From Gemmatimonadota bacterium (lineage in GTDB: Bacteria; Gemmatimonadota; Gemmatimonadetes; Gemmatimonadales; Gemmatimonadaceae), in NCBI GenBank assembly GCA_026387935.1, contig JAPLKU010000004.1, forward strand, positions 1-64,000: 64,000 bases of DNA. The letters run 5' to 3'. This document shows positions 17,979-25,865 of this stretch, one piece after another. Each line of letters opens with the position of its first letter. Position 1 is the stretch's first letter. A program made the position numbers and the translations under genes. Under the pieces are notes generated by a model, which was not told the origin of the DNA, made no database searches, and worked only from the letters and a program-made list of their open reading frames with translations.

Positions 17979-18862
17979 CGGCTCCGAACCTCAGCGATGC
18001 GGCGCATATAGGGGGTGTCACGCTCCAGGTGGCGGACCTCGGCCGGTCCGTGGCGTTCTACCGCGACCTGCTCGGATTCACGGAACTCGAGCGACCTGCC
18101 GGCGGCGCGTCGCTCGATGCCTCGCTCGACGCCTCGCTCGGCGCGCCGAACGGAGAACGACCGCTGGTCACGCTCGTCGAGCGGCCTGGTGCGAGTCCGG
18201 TGCCTCCGCGCGGCCGTCTGGGACTTTTTCATTTCGCGATTCTGTTGCCGACGCGACAGGCGCTTGCCGCTGCGCTCGTCCATCTCCATGCCCGCCACGT
18301 GCCACTCGGCATGTCGGATCATCTCGTCAGCGAAGCGCTCTACCTGAGCGATCCGGACGGACTCGGCATCGAGATTTACGCCGATCGGCCGCGCGCGTCG
18401 TGGCCGCGAGACGGCAACGAATTGCGAATGGCAACCGATCCGCTAGACGTAGAGAGTCTGCTTCGCGAAGCGGGCGCAGATGCGTGGCGTGGGATGCCGG
18501 AAGGAACAACGATCGGTCACGTGCACCTGCATGTCGGCGATATTCCTGCCGCCGAGCAGTTCTACTCAGCCGTTGTTGGCTTTGATGTTGTCGTGCGCCG
18601 CTATCCCGGTGCGCTCTTCATGAGTGCCGGCGGCTACCACCACCACCTCGGCGCGAACACCTGGGCGCGCGGTGCTACAGCCCCGGCGCCGGATGAAGCG
18701 CAGCTTCTGCACTGGGAACTGATTGTTCCTGACGATGCCGAGGTGCGCGCCGTTGGCGATCGCATTCGTGCAACAGGTGCCACCGTCACCGATGAAACCG
18801 CTGCCGCGGTGATGGCGCGCGACCCGTTCGGTACCGCGATGCGGGTGCGTGCTGCGAGCTAG
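17975..18862 (+). CDS. VOC-family protein, catechol-2,3-dioxygenase (CatE)-like
   Basis: A 295-residue cytosolic protein with two vicinal-oxygen-chelate modules. Module 1 (about 12-140) opens with GGVTLQVADLGRSVAFYRDL and ends in LYLSDPDGLGIEIYADRP, a block typical of CatE-type proteins. Module 2 (about 175-293) opens with GHVHLHVGDIPAAEQFY and contains LHWELIV. Histidines for metal binding are visible, but the usual glutamate at the end of module 2 is absent (DPFGTAMRVR), so metal binding there may differ. Extradiol ring cleavage is the family activity; the substrate is unknown. The start overlaps the CHAD-CYTH stop, a pairing with no obvious biochemical link. A 12-bp repeat inserts SLDASLDASLGA in module 1. 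Confidence 0.75.
   Translation: MTAPNLSDAAHIGGVTLQVADLGRSVAFYRDLLGFTELERPAGGASLDASLDASLGAPNGERPLVTLVERPGASPVPPRGRLGLFHFAILLPTRQALAAALVHLHARHVPLGMSDHLVSEALYLSDPDGLGIEIYADRPRASWPRDGNELRMATDPLDVESLLREAGADAWRGMPEGTTIGHVHLHVGDIPAAEQFYSAVVGFDVVVRRYPGALFMSAGGYHHHLGANTWARGATAPAPDEAQLLHWELIVPDDAEVRAVGDRIRATGATVTDETAAAVMARDPFGTAMRVRAAS
18110..18145 (+). repeat. 12-bp tandem repeat, three units, inside the VOC gene
   Basis: TCGCTCGATGCC, TCGCTCGACGCC and TCGCTCGGCGCG are contiguous and encode Ser-Leu-Asp/Gly-Ala repeats in a surface loop of module 1. Confidence 0.9.
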
Positions 18863-18874
18863 CGTTCCGGCGGA

Positions 18875-20983
18875 CTAACGTCCCGGCGACGGAGCGAGTG
18901 CGAGCGCGACAATAAGTCGCGAGAGCGAGTGCACGTCGCGCAGGTCGAGCACCTCGGCCGGCGAGTGCGAGTACCGCCCCGGCCACGAGATTGAGGTGTT
19001 CACGGGCCCGAATGCCGTGATAGCCGAACCGTCGGTGCTGCCCATCGTTGTGCCGACCTGAATCGGGATCTGCTGCGCGCGCGCGATTGCGAGAATGCGC
19101 TCGCGCTCACCGGGCGGTGTGAGCGCGCCGTTGTCGAGTCCGCGCAACACCATGCCTTTGCCGAGCGGCGCGTAGGCGAAGTGCGGTGACTCGAGCGGCG
19201 TATCGCTGGAGACAAAGGTGTCGATGCTGTAGATACGCGTCAGTTCGCGGCCATGATCGTTGCCGAATGCGCGCGCGCCGTTGAGTCCGCCCTCCTCGCG
19301 CACCGACCAGACGAAGTAGGTCTTCTTCGTGAACTTGGTTGGATCGAGTTTTTGCACGGCGAACAGGAGCGCAGTGGAACCGGAGCGATCGTCGTTGGCG
19401 CGTGCGACGACGCGCGTGCCGCCGAGTCGTTCGCCACGCTTGTACGCGAGCACGGGGAGGCCAACGCGCACGCCGCGCGCGACGAGCGAGGCGGAATCCA
19501 AACCGAACCATGCGCTGAGCGGGCCCGGCGCGCGAAGGCGCGCGGAATCACGCGGGATGTAAACGCCGCGGAGGGATTCCGGTGTACGGCCGTCTGCGCC
19601 TTTATTGAAATGGAGATAGGCGGGCCGGCCTTCCCACGCAGTGACCACCGCGCCGCCCACGCCACGCAACGTGACGCGTCCGTCGGGAAGAATGCGGTCA
19701 ACCTCGAACCCAACTTCGTCCATGTGCGCGATGATCGCTTCTGGGTTTTTGTCTGGCCCGGCTGCGACAATCAGGTTACCAGCCGAATCCACCGTGGCGA
19801 TGTCGCGCGCCCACTTGGGGAGCGCGGCCATGAGATTGTCGCGCACACGCCATTCGCTGCCCGGAGCGCCGGGAAGATCGGCGAGTGTAAGGAATTGTTT
19901 CTCAAGTGCGCCGTACGTGTCGGTGCGAGCCGCGAGGACTCGTGCGGTGTCGACAGGAAGTGCGAGCCAAGGATCGCCGCTGAGGGGAACATCGGCTGCG
20001 GTGGCCGCTTCGTCGAGGAGCTTCAGTGCCTCACTCGAGTGGATCGACTCCACCAGAGTTCCGGCCCAACGCACCTGCGGCGCCGAGGCGCGCACGGAAT
20101 CGGCGCGGGCACCCTGCATCACGCCACGGAGCGCATTCTGGCCACCACCACGACCGCCACTGGCCGTCACGGCGCGAAGATGATACGGCGTCGTGCGCCC
20201 TTCGTCGAACACGGTGACGGCATCCACCGGCCCGAGCTGCGAGAGGAAGGCGCCGAGCCCGACCCAGCCGAAGATGCGTTGCGTGGAGAGCACAAAAATC
20301 GTTTCGCCTGAACGCGGCGTGCCTTTCGCTGCGCTGGCAACGGCCGCACAACCGGCGCGCGCGCCCGCGTTCGGTCCGGTGGCGTATCCCTCGAACATCC
20401 ACATCGGCCGGTCGTAGAGCACGGCATCAAGCATCGCGATGCCCAAGTGCTCGACGTCTGCGCGGGTTGAGGCGCCGACATCCACCCAGAGCTGATCAAC
20501 TGTTGCGGCAAGTGAGTCGGCGCGATGGAGCGGGGCGAAATGTCCGTTGGCGACCGCCGTCGTGGCTTTCACGACGCCCGTCTTCGTGAGAATGCGAACG
20601 CGTTGCCCTTCGTGAAACTGATCCCAGAGTTGATGCGGAACACCCTGGCCGGTGCGGCGGAGGCGCAGGTAGCCGTCATCGGTGATCTGACTGACGACGT
20701 AGCCGGACTGGTCGAGCGCGCACGCCACGACGCGGCGCGGTTTTCCACTGCCGGCGCGCTTGGAGTAGTTGCCCCATGCGTCGACGGACCAGCCCGAGAG
20801 AATCTTGTTCGTTGCGGTGCGGCCTTCGGAACCGGGTGGTGCGTCGAGCAGAATCCACGACGATACGGCGCGTGCGACCGCGTCTGTTGCCTGCGCGTCA
20901 ATCTGGCGCGGCGCAAAAGCGGTGAGCAGCGCGATCGCCATGACGGCGCGCACGCAGGGCAGGGTACGGACGTGCATTGTCAT
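18875..20983 (-). CDS. Secreted M42-type aminopeptidase with duplicated architecture
   Basis: A 702-residue exported protein with a signal peptide of about 30 residues (RQIDAQA). The C-terminal half (about 355-700) is a recognisable M42/M28-like metallopeptidase: APGSEWRVRDNL, metal ligands in AIIAHMDEVGFEVDR, ARANDDRSGSTAL, VREEGGLNGARAFG and SIDTF. The N-terminal half (about 35-340) follows the same plan (APPGSEGRTATNKIL, VACALDQSGYVVSQI, FVLSTQRIFGWVGLGAF) but lacks the metal-binding His, Asp and Glu, so it is probably a non-catalytic, degenerate copy. The ATG at 20983 is preceded by AAGAGG. It lies 25 bases downstream of an M20 peptidase gene on the same strand, forming a peptidase operon. 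Confidence 0.75.
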   Translation of the reverse strand: MTMHVRTLPCVRAVMAIALLTAFAPRQIDAQATDAVARAVSSWILLDAPPGSEGRTATNKILSGWSVDAWGNYSKRAGSGKPRRVVACALDQSGYVVSQITDDGYLRLRRTGQGVPHQLWDQFHEGQRVRILTKTGVVKATTAVANGHFAPLHRADSLAATVDQLWVDVGASTRADVEHLGIAMLDAVLYDRPMWMFEGYATGPNAGARAGCAAVASAAKGTPRSGETIFVLSTQRIFGWVGLGAFLSQLGPVDAVTVFDEGRTTPYHLRAVTASGGRGGGQNALRGVMQGARADSVRASAPQVRWAGTLVESIHSSEALKLLDEAATAADVPLSGDPWLALPVDTARVLAARTDTYGALEKQFLTLADLPGAPGSEWRVRDNLMAALPKWARDIATVDSAGNLIVAAGPDKNPEAIIAHMDEVGFEVDRILPDGRVTLRGVGGAVVTAWEGRPAYLHFNKGADGRTPESLRGVYIPRDSARLRAPGPLSAWFGLDSASLVARGVRVGLPVLAYKRGERLGGTRVVARANDDRSGSTALLFAVQKLDPTKFTKKTYFVWSVREEGGLNGARAFGNDHGRELTRIYSIDTFVSSDTPLESPHFAYAPLGKGMVLRGLDNGALTPPGERERILAIARAQQIPIQVGTTMGSTDGSAITAFGPVNTSISWPGRYSHSPAEVLDLRDVHSLSRLIVALALAPSPGR

Positions 20984-21008
20984 GGTGGCCTCTTGCAGAT
21001 GATGTTCG

Positions 21009-22430
21009 TTACGCGGCCGGCTTGCCGGGAGCGAGCAGCTTGGTGAGGCGGAGCAGGAACTCCTGGCCATCGAAGAAGCTCTTGATGCGCATGCGTTCGT
21101 CGCGGCCGTGCGAGCGAATGTCTTCCGGATCGCTCATGATACCGGAGACGCCATACGACGGAATCCCGATCGCGCGCAGCGGTTGTGAATCCGTCGCGCC
21201 CGTGGACATCGTCGGAATCACGGGAATGTTGCCGAAGAGTTCCTTCGTCACCTGCTCCACCGGCTTCATGATTTCCGTGCCGATGGACGACGGCTCGACG
21301 AAGTTGTGGTTGCCCGCGGCAGACACTTCGAGGCCCGTATCGGCAACGGCCTTGATGATGCCGTTGCGAACTTCGCTTGGCACCGCATCAGGGAGGATGC
21401 GGCAGTTGATGCCGACCTCTGCCGTCTGAGGCAGTGCATTGGCGGCATGCCCACCAGAGAGCATCGTCGCCACACAGGTGGTGCGGAGCATGGAGTTGTA
21501 GCGCGGGTCTTTCGACACGATCGCCGCAGCGGCCAGATCGTTCTCATTCTTGAGCAGCGCCTTCATGGCGCGGCCCACTTCCGGCGTTTCGACTTCGGCA
21601 GTCTTCTCGAAGAAGGCGCGCGTGACGGCGTTGAACTTCACGGGGAAACTGAATTTCGAGAACCGCGCGAGTCCATCGGAGAGCTGATAGATGGCGTTGT
21701 CGGGGCGGGGCACCGACGAATGGCCGCCCTTGTTCTTCGCGATGACCTTGAAGTTCACGCTGTTCTTCTGCGTGGCCTGAATGGAGTTGAGGAAGGGCTT
21801 GTCGCCGCGGAGTGATCCGCCGCCGCCTTCGTTGATCACCATGCCAGCGTCAATCAGCTCCTTGTGATTCGCGATCAGCCAACGGACGCCATTGCAGCAG
21901 CCTCCTTCTTCATCGGCCGTGAGGGCGACGATGATGTCGCGATCGGAGACATAGCCCTCTTTCTTCAGCCGAATCAGGTTGGCGACGAAGATCGCGGCCA
22001 TTGATTTGTCATCGGCCGACCCGCGCGCATAGAAGTAGCCGTCGCGCTCGATGAACTTGAACGGATCGAGATCGGGCGACCAATCGGTCTTGAGCGCCTC
22101 GACCACATCGATGTGGGCGAGCAGCAGGAGTGGCTTTGGCGCGTTGGCGCCCCCGCGGCCATGGTAGCGCACGACGAGGTTGTGCTTGTCGGCGCGGACG
22201 CCGCCGAGGAAAATGTCCTGCTCGGGGAATCCCGCGTCGCGGAACCGCTTGGCCATCGCATTGGCCGCGACGGTCGTGCCGGAGGTCATGTTCGACGAGT
22301 TGATCTCAAGGAGTTCCTTGTAGACCTCTTTCGCGAATTGCTGGTTGGCATCGAGTTGTTGAGCCGCGAGCGGTGCGTTGAGGACAGCGAAGGCCGCGGC
22401 GGCAGAAATAAAGGCGTGGCGAAAGCGCAT
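21009..22430 (-). CDS. Secreted M20-family zinc peptidase
   Basis: A 473-residue exported protein with signal peptide MRFRHAFISAAAAFAVLNA and cleavage near AAQQ. The full M20 signature is present: AHIDVVEA (His ligand and Asp), ARGSADDKS (bridging Asp), TADEEGGCCNG (catalytic Glu and Glu ligand) and the distal His in SHGRDER. A dimerisation-type insert sits in the middle (KGGHSSVPRPDNAIYQL). M20 enzymes are di-zinc amino-, carboxy- or dipeptidases. The ATG at 22430 is the start that exposes the signal peptide. It is first gene of the minus-strand operon with the M42-type gene and divergent from the gene at 22516. Confidence 0.9.
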   Translation of the reverse strand: MRFRHAFISAAAAFAVLNAPLAAQQLDANQQFAKEVYKELLEINSSNMTSGTTVAANAMAKRFRDAGFPEQDIFLGGVRADKHNLVVRYHGRGGANAPKPLLLLAHIDVVEALKTDWSPDLDPFKFIERDGYFYARGSADDKSMAAIFVANLIRLKKEGYVSDRDIIVALTADEEGGCCNGVRWLIANHKELIDAGMVINEGGGGSLRGDKPFLNSIQATQKNSVNFKVIAKNKGGHSSVPRPDNAIYQLSDGLARFSKFSFPVKFNAVTRAFFEKTAEVETPEVGRAMKALLKNENDLAAAAIVSKDPRYNSMLRTTCVATMLSGGHAANALPQTAEVGINCRILPDAVPSEVRNGIIKAVADTGLEVSAAGNHNFVEPSSIGTEIMKPVEQVTKELFGNIPVIPTMSTGATDSQPLRAIGIPSYGVSGIMSDPEDIRSHGRDERMRIKSFFDGQEFLLRLTKLLAPGKPAA

Positions 22431-22515
22431 GGAACACCCTGGTGGGGAGGGGAATGGGCGGATTGCCGCCACCCGAGATTCTAGCGAATGGGACTGGAGT
22501 TGGTGAGGTTATCTG

Positions 22516-23067
22516 ATGACCCAAGACCTGTTCGTCCGCGCGGGCCTGATCGCGACGGCCTCCGCCCTGTTGGCCATGACGGTTGCGGCTCAGCAGCCGG
22601 CCGTACGGGTGCGGGTGGTGCTCCCGGCGTTCCGAAACGCCATTGCGATCGACACCGTGATGCTCGTGACCGACCACGAGGTATCTGCGGGGGCGCTCTG
22701 GGCTGCGGCAGCGCGGGTCTTTTACGACTACAAAATGCCCACCGATCTTCGAGATTCTGTGGGTGGTGTGGTAGGGACGACCAGGTATGTGAAGTCCACC
22801 TACATGCAAAACTTTCCAATGTCGAAGGTGCTCAACTGCGGCACCTCGATCACCGGTCCGAATGCCGACAATTACCGCATCAGCCACGTCCTGGTGGCGA
22901 TCATCTCACCGGTGTCGGCGACCAAGTCGAAGCTGGGGGTTGGGTACGTGGCGTCGGGGCTCGACATGCGCGGGAGCTCGTCTGACCCGGTCGCTTGCGG
23001 GTCGACGGGCAACTTTGAAGCCGATTTTGCGGACCGGGTCAAAAAGCTCCTCAAAGCCGGTTCGTAG
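22516..23067 (+). CDS. Secreted protein of unknown function
   Basis: A 183-residue protein with a signal peptide (about residues 1-26, TVAAQQ). The mature part is mixed alpha/beta by appearance, with two cysteines (LNCGTSI, VACGSTG) that could pair, and a charged C-terminal helix (FADRVKKLLKA). No family is recognised. Codon use is typical of the neighbourhood. It starts 85 bases from the divergent M20 gene. Confidence 0.6.
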   Translation: MTQDLFVRAGLIATASALLAMTVAAQQPAVRVRVVLPAFRNAIAIDTVMLVTDHEVSAGALWAAAARVFYDYKMPTDLRDSVGGVVGTTRYVKSTYMQNFPMSKVLNCGTSITGPNADNYRISHVLVAIISPVSATKSKLGVGYVASGLDMRGSSSDPVACGSTGNFEADFADRVKKLLKAGS

Positions 23068-23221
23068 GAGGTCTCTGACGGCTCACGGTCCGTTTCTCCG
23101 GGCTAGCGCCTTCCGCACCGTGCGATCCGGTGCCACATTGGGAGGTGTTCTAGGACAGGCCGGCCCTCCAATCCGCGGTTTCGCGCAGTTATTTCCCATA
23201 TTCTTTCCACTTATTTCTCCG

Positions 23222-23632
23222 ATGAATCACTGCTTCATGTACCAGGGCGGTTTCGAGCGCAACTTTCCGAACCTGAAGCCCGGCACAACGACTTTTGAAG
23301 GGACCGACGGTACCGCCCACCCGGTTCCGGCTTGGCCGGCTGGCGCTGACGGCGTGTGCATCGGGTACATGGAAAAGGCGGGCAAGAAGTTCTGCGCCGT
23401 GCGCGTGGTGCACGGCACGACGGAAGTCGTGCTCAAGGATGAAGTCGTCCTCGACGCCGCCCGTCACATGGGTCATGGCAAGCGCTTTGACGCGGCACCG
23501 ACGCTCGTGGATGACGACGGGATCGTGATCACGCTCCTCGAAGACATCATGAAGAAGAACGCTGGCCAGGGCGACGCCCTGATGCCGATCCGACAGCTGC
23601 TCAAGGCGCCGGCGAAGCCGTTGCAGAAGTAG
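23222..23632 (+). CDS. Small cytosolic protein of unknown function
   Basis: A 136-residue protein starting MNHCFMYQGG. It has no signal peptide or membrane segment and three cysteines. It ends in a Lys-rich tail (LLKAPAKPLQK). A frame open further upstream (to 22862) overlaps the previous gene in another frame, so the ATG at 23222 is preferred although no clear SD precedes it. The 150 bases before it are AT-richer than average (TATTTCCCATATTC region) and may hold its promoter. No family is recognised. Confidence 0.6.
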   Translation: MNHCFMYQGGFERNFPNLKPGTTTFEGTDGTAHPVPAWPAGADGVCIGYMEKAGKKFCAVRVVHGTTEVVLKDEVVLDAARHMGHGKRFDAAPTLVDDDGIVITLLEDIMKKNAGQGDALMPIRQLLKAPAKPLQK

Positions 23633-23674
23633 CGAACGGCTCGCTGGACTTTTACCACAATCGAAGGAGTTCCC

Positions 23675-24955
23675 ATGTTCGGCGCGAGAGTGAAGGCCCT
23701 CTTCTTGGTCCTCTGCCTCGCGCCGTCGTGCGTAGAGGTCCTTCAGGCACAGCGTGGTGCCGGCGCCACGTCCGGTCCGCCGCGCCAGACGCAGTCCGAC
23801 GATTACACGCGCTATGAGCTGCTCGCGCCGGGCACGGGAAAGTTCCGGATTCTCTACGAAGTGACCGCGACAACCCCTGGTGCGACGCAGTTCTTCAATG
23901 CGATTCGCCAGGGCAGCGTGGCGAGCGACGAGTCGGTGTGGGACCGGATGACCGGCAAGGCGCTGAAGTTCGACGAAGTGGGGGCCGAAGTCGCGCGCGC
24001 CGGTGGCGTCGGTAGCGGGCGCGGCGCGGTGGACACGCTGCAGAAGTACATCCGCGTGTACCTCGCGCGCACCGTGCCCGAAGAGGGCGAGGGCCGCGTG
24101 CTCATCGACAAGACCTACTACGATCCCAAGTCGTACTTCGAAGAGAACGGGCAGATTGTTTTCAATCGCTCACTGGGAATCGTGCGCAACGCCGTCGTCC
24201 TGCCGCTCGGCTACGAAATGGTCTCGTCGAACTATCCGGCGCAGGTACTCCAGGAAGCCGATGGTCGCATCGCGATCGCCTTCTGGAACAACACGCCTGC
24301 CGCGGCGCCGGTGCTTTTGCGCGCGCGAAAGTCGGCGGCAGTGGCTGGTGGCGCGCCGGCTGCGAATGCGAATGCGAAAGAACCGGCTGATCGCGCCGGG
24401 CGCCTCGACGAACGCGCGCACCAGAATCGCGAGATCGTCTATTTCCTGCAGCAACCCGAGACGCACGCCTTCGATCTGTACCACGACTACACCGAATTGC
24501 GTGAAGGCGTGAGCTACTACGTGAACGAGGTGCGAGCCGGGAGCACGGTATCGAACCCGCGCGCGCGTGTGCTCGATACGGGCGAAGAGCTCAAGCACGA
24601 AGTGATCAAGGGCGAGGCGATCACCAAAGCCAACGTTGGGGTGCGCAACGTGACGCCGGCGAGCGAGATCGTCGTCTTTCGGTTCGCGCCGGTGCCGAAG
24701 GGTGGATCCACGCGGCTCCGGATGTACGAGACGTACACCGATACGGCGCGGTACAAGGTGCTGAACGGCGAACTCATCTGGAATCGCGCCTTTGGCCGGC
24801 CGACGAATGCCGTGGTGTTGCCGGCAGGATGGGCGCTCACGAACAGCTCGATTCCGGCGGCGGTCACCGAACTGCCCGACGGGCGCACGCGGCTCGATTT
24901 CATCAATTCGCGACCGGACGAAGTGAACGTCCTGATTACGGCGCGGAAGAAATAG
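23675..24955 (+). CDS. Secreted protein built of two homologous halves, function unknown
   Basis: A 426-residue exported protein with a signal peptide of about 27 residues. Reading the translation against itself shows a two-fold repeat. The first half carries FRILYEVTATTPGATQFFN, IRQGSVASDE, IVFNRSLGIVRNAVVLPLG and PVLLRARKS. The second carries FDLYHDYTELREGVSYYVN, VRAGSTVSN, LIWNRAFGRPTNAVVLPAG and NVLITARKK. Each half is probably a beta-rich domain; the conserved core is NAVVLPxG. No named family is recognised. The SD AAGGAG is well placed. The 3' end runs into a truncated antitoxin-like frame. Confidence 0.7.
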   Translation: MFGARVKALFLVLCLAPSCVEVLQAQRGAGATSGPPRQTQSDDYTRYELLAPGTGKFRILYEVTATTPGATQFFNAIRQGSVASDESVWDRMTGKALKFDEVGAEVARAGGVGSGRGAVDTLQKYIRVYLARTVPEEGEGRVLIDKTYYDPKSYFEENGQIVFNRSLGIVRNAVVLPLGYEMVSSNYPAQVLQEADGRIAIAFWNNTPAAAPVLLRARKSAAVAGGAPAANANAKEPADRAGRLDERAHQNREIVYFLQQPETHAFDLYHDYTELREGVSYYVNEVRAGSTVSNPRARVLDTGEELKHEVIKGEAITKANVGVRNVTPASEIVVFRFAPVPKGGSTRLRMYETYTDTARYKVLNGELIWNRAFGRPTNAVVLPAGWALTNSSIPAAVTELPDGRTRLDFINSRPDEVNVLITARKK

Positions 24956-25305
24956 GCACGTACCGGCTGGCCAAGCAGCTGGACCGCTCGCGCAGTTGGG
25001 TAATTGCGGAAGCCGTGCGCCGGTTTTCGGATCACCGGGAGTCCGCGGCTCCTGTGCGCGGGGCCGCGTTACGCGTGGCCGAGCCCGCATCGGCCTATGC
25101 GGTTGCTTCGGACGGAGAACTCGACCCTTATCGCCTTGCCCAGCTCGTGAGTGACATGAAGCTGACGCCGGAGCAGCGGGTGTTGGCAGCCGAGGAAACG
25201 CTGCATCAAGTGGGCCCACTACGCCCGCGGCGGCACCAAGTACTGGCGTTCGACCGGTACGAGGATTTCCTCGACTGGAAGAAGTTCAGCGCAATCCGCC
25301 CGTGA
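24952..25305 (+). pseudogene. 5'-truncated ribbon-helix-helix antitoxin-like reading frame
   Basis: In frame +1 the translation YRLAKQLDRSRSWVIAEAVRRF matches the helix-turn-helix part of RHH (CopG/ParD/VapB-type) DNA-binding antitoxins. It continues through a second domain (LDPYRLAQLVSDMKLTPEQR, then AEETL) to a stop that overlaps the next start (GTGA). The N-terminal beta strand and half of helix 1, about 12-15 residues in the family, are missing. No ATG, GTG or TTG lies at the right place, and the sequence upstream is the 3' end of the preceding gene in another frame. Either recombination removed the 5' end, or translation starts at a rare codon such as ATA at 24952. The boundaries given are those of the recognisable part. 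Confidence 0.6.
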
Positions 25306-25769
25306 AACAGTACAAGAGCAGGGTTGCGCTCGTGTGCAGTCGGCTTCACGCGGAGCGAGCCCGTTACGTGATGGTTGGCGTGACGGCGATGCAACTTTGG
25401 GGGACGAGCCGGGCCACAAACGATATCGACATCCTCATCGAACCAACGGTGAAGAACGCCAAGTGCGTTCTTCGCGCGCTCGGGTCGGTTGGATTCGGGC
25501 TGGCCAACGAACTTTTGGCGGAAGACGTGGCTTCGCGTCCAGTGACAGTTGTCGGTGATGCGCCCAACGTGGACATCCTGACCAGCGCCCGGAACCTGAA
25601 ATGGACACAGGCCCAGGCGCACGCGACGACGTTCACGGTAGAAGGTGTACGGGTTCCGGCGGCGTCGATTGAGGATCTCATTGAGTCCAAACGAACGGGC
25701 CGTCCGCAGGACGCAGCCGACATACTGGTATTGGAGGCAATGCTCAGAATTCAGGGCGGTGGAGGGTAG
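25302..25769 (+). CDS. Nucleotidyltransferase-fold protein, toxin-antitoxin type (AbiEii/MNT-like)
   Basis: A 155-residue cytosolic protein with a GTG start overlapping the RHH-like stop. Residues about 22-48 read YVMVGVTAMQLWGTSRATND then IDILI, the minimal-nucleotidyltransferase pattern with the two metal-binding aspartates in DID. The C-terminal part (SIEDLIESKRTGRPQDAADI) is typical of AbiEii/MNT-like toxins and the DUF6036 group. Such proteins are usually encoded with a small DNA-binding antitoxin, which fits the truncated RHH frame upstream. Target unknown. Compared with intact relatives the polymerase-beta core looks complete, so it may persist without its partner's operator-binding domain. 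Confidence 0.75.
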   Translation: MKQYKSRVALVCSRLHAERARYVMVGVTAMQLWGTSRATNDIDILIEPTVKNAKCVLRALGSVGFGLANELLAEDVASRPVTVVGDAPNVDILTSARNLKWTQAQAHATTFTVEGVRVPAASIEDLIESKRTGRPQDAADILVLEAMLRIQGGGG

Positions 25770-25774
25770 TGCCG

Positions 25775-25806
25775 CTCGGCCGCTCGGCCACTCGGCCTTC
25801 TGGCCG
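25775..25806 (+). repeat. 8-bp tandem repeat upstream of the kinase gene
   Basis: CTCGGCCG, CTCGGCCA, CTCGGCCT and TCTGGCCG are contiguous, four units of 8 bp, in the 96-bp gap before the Ser/Thr kinase. The units contain the GGCC palindrome and can pair with each other. Confidence 0.8.
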
Positions 25807-25865
25807 GATTCGGCCCCTGTTCATGCATTAGAACGCTTGTAGGCTCCCCCCCCACCGGGCCTCAC

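Noticed and set aside
19253-20311. Long plus-strand ORF (352 codons) inside the M42-type gene
   Set aside because: It is antisense to a gene with clear motifs, its translation is Arg/His/Ala-rich without any domain, and it has no SD. Long antisense frames are expected at this GC content.
24829-25305. ATG at 24829 as the start of the RHH-like protein
   Set aside because: The first 40 residues would come from the overlapping 3' end of the preceding gene in another frame and look like shadow translation, so the frame is treated as truncated.
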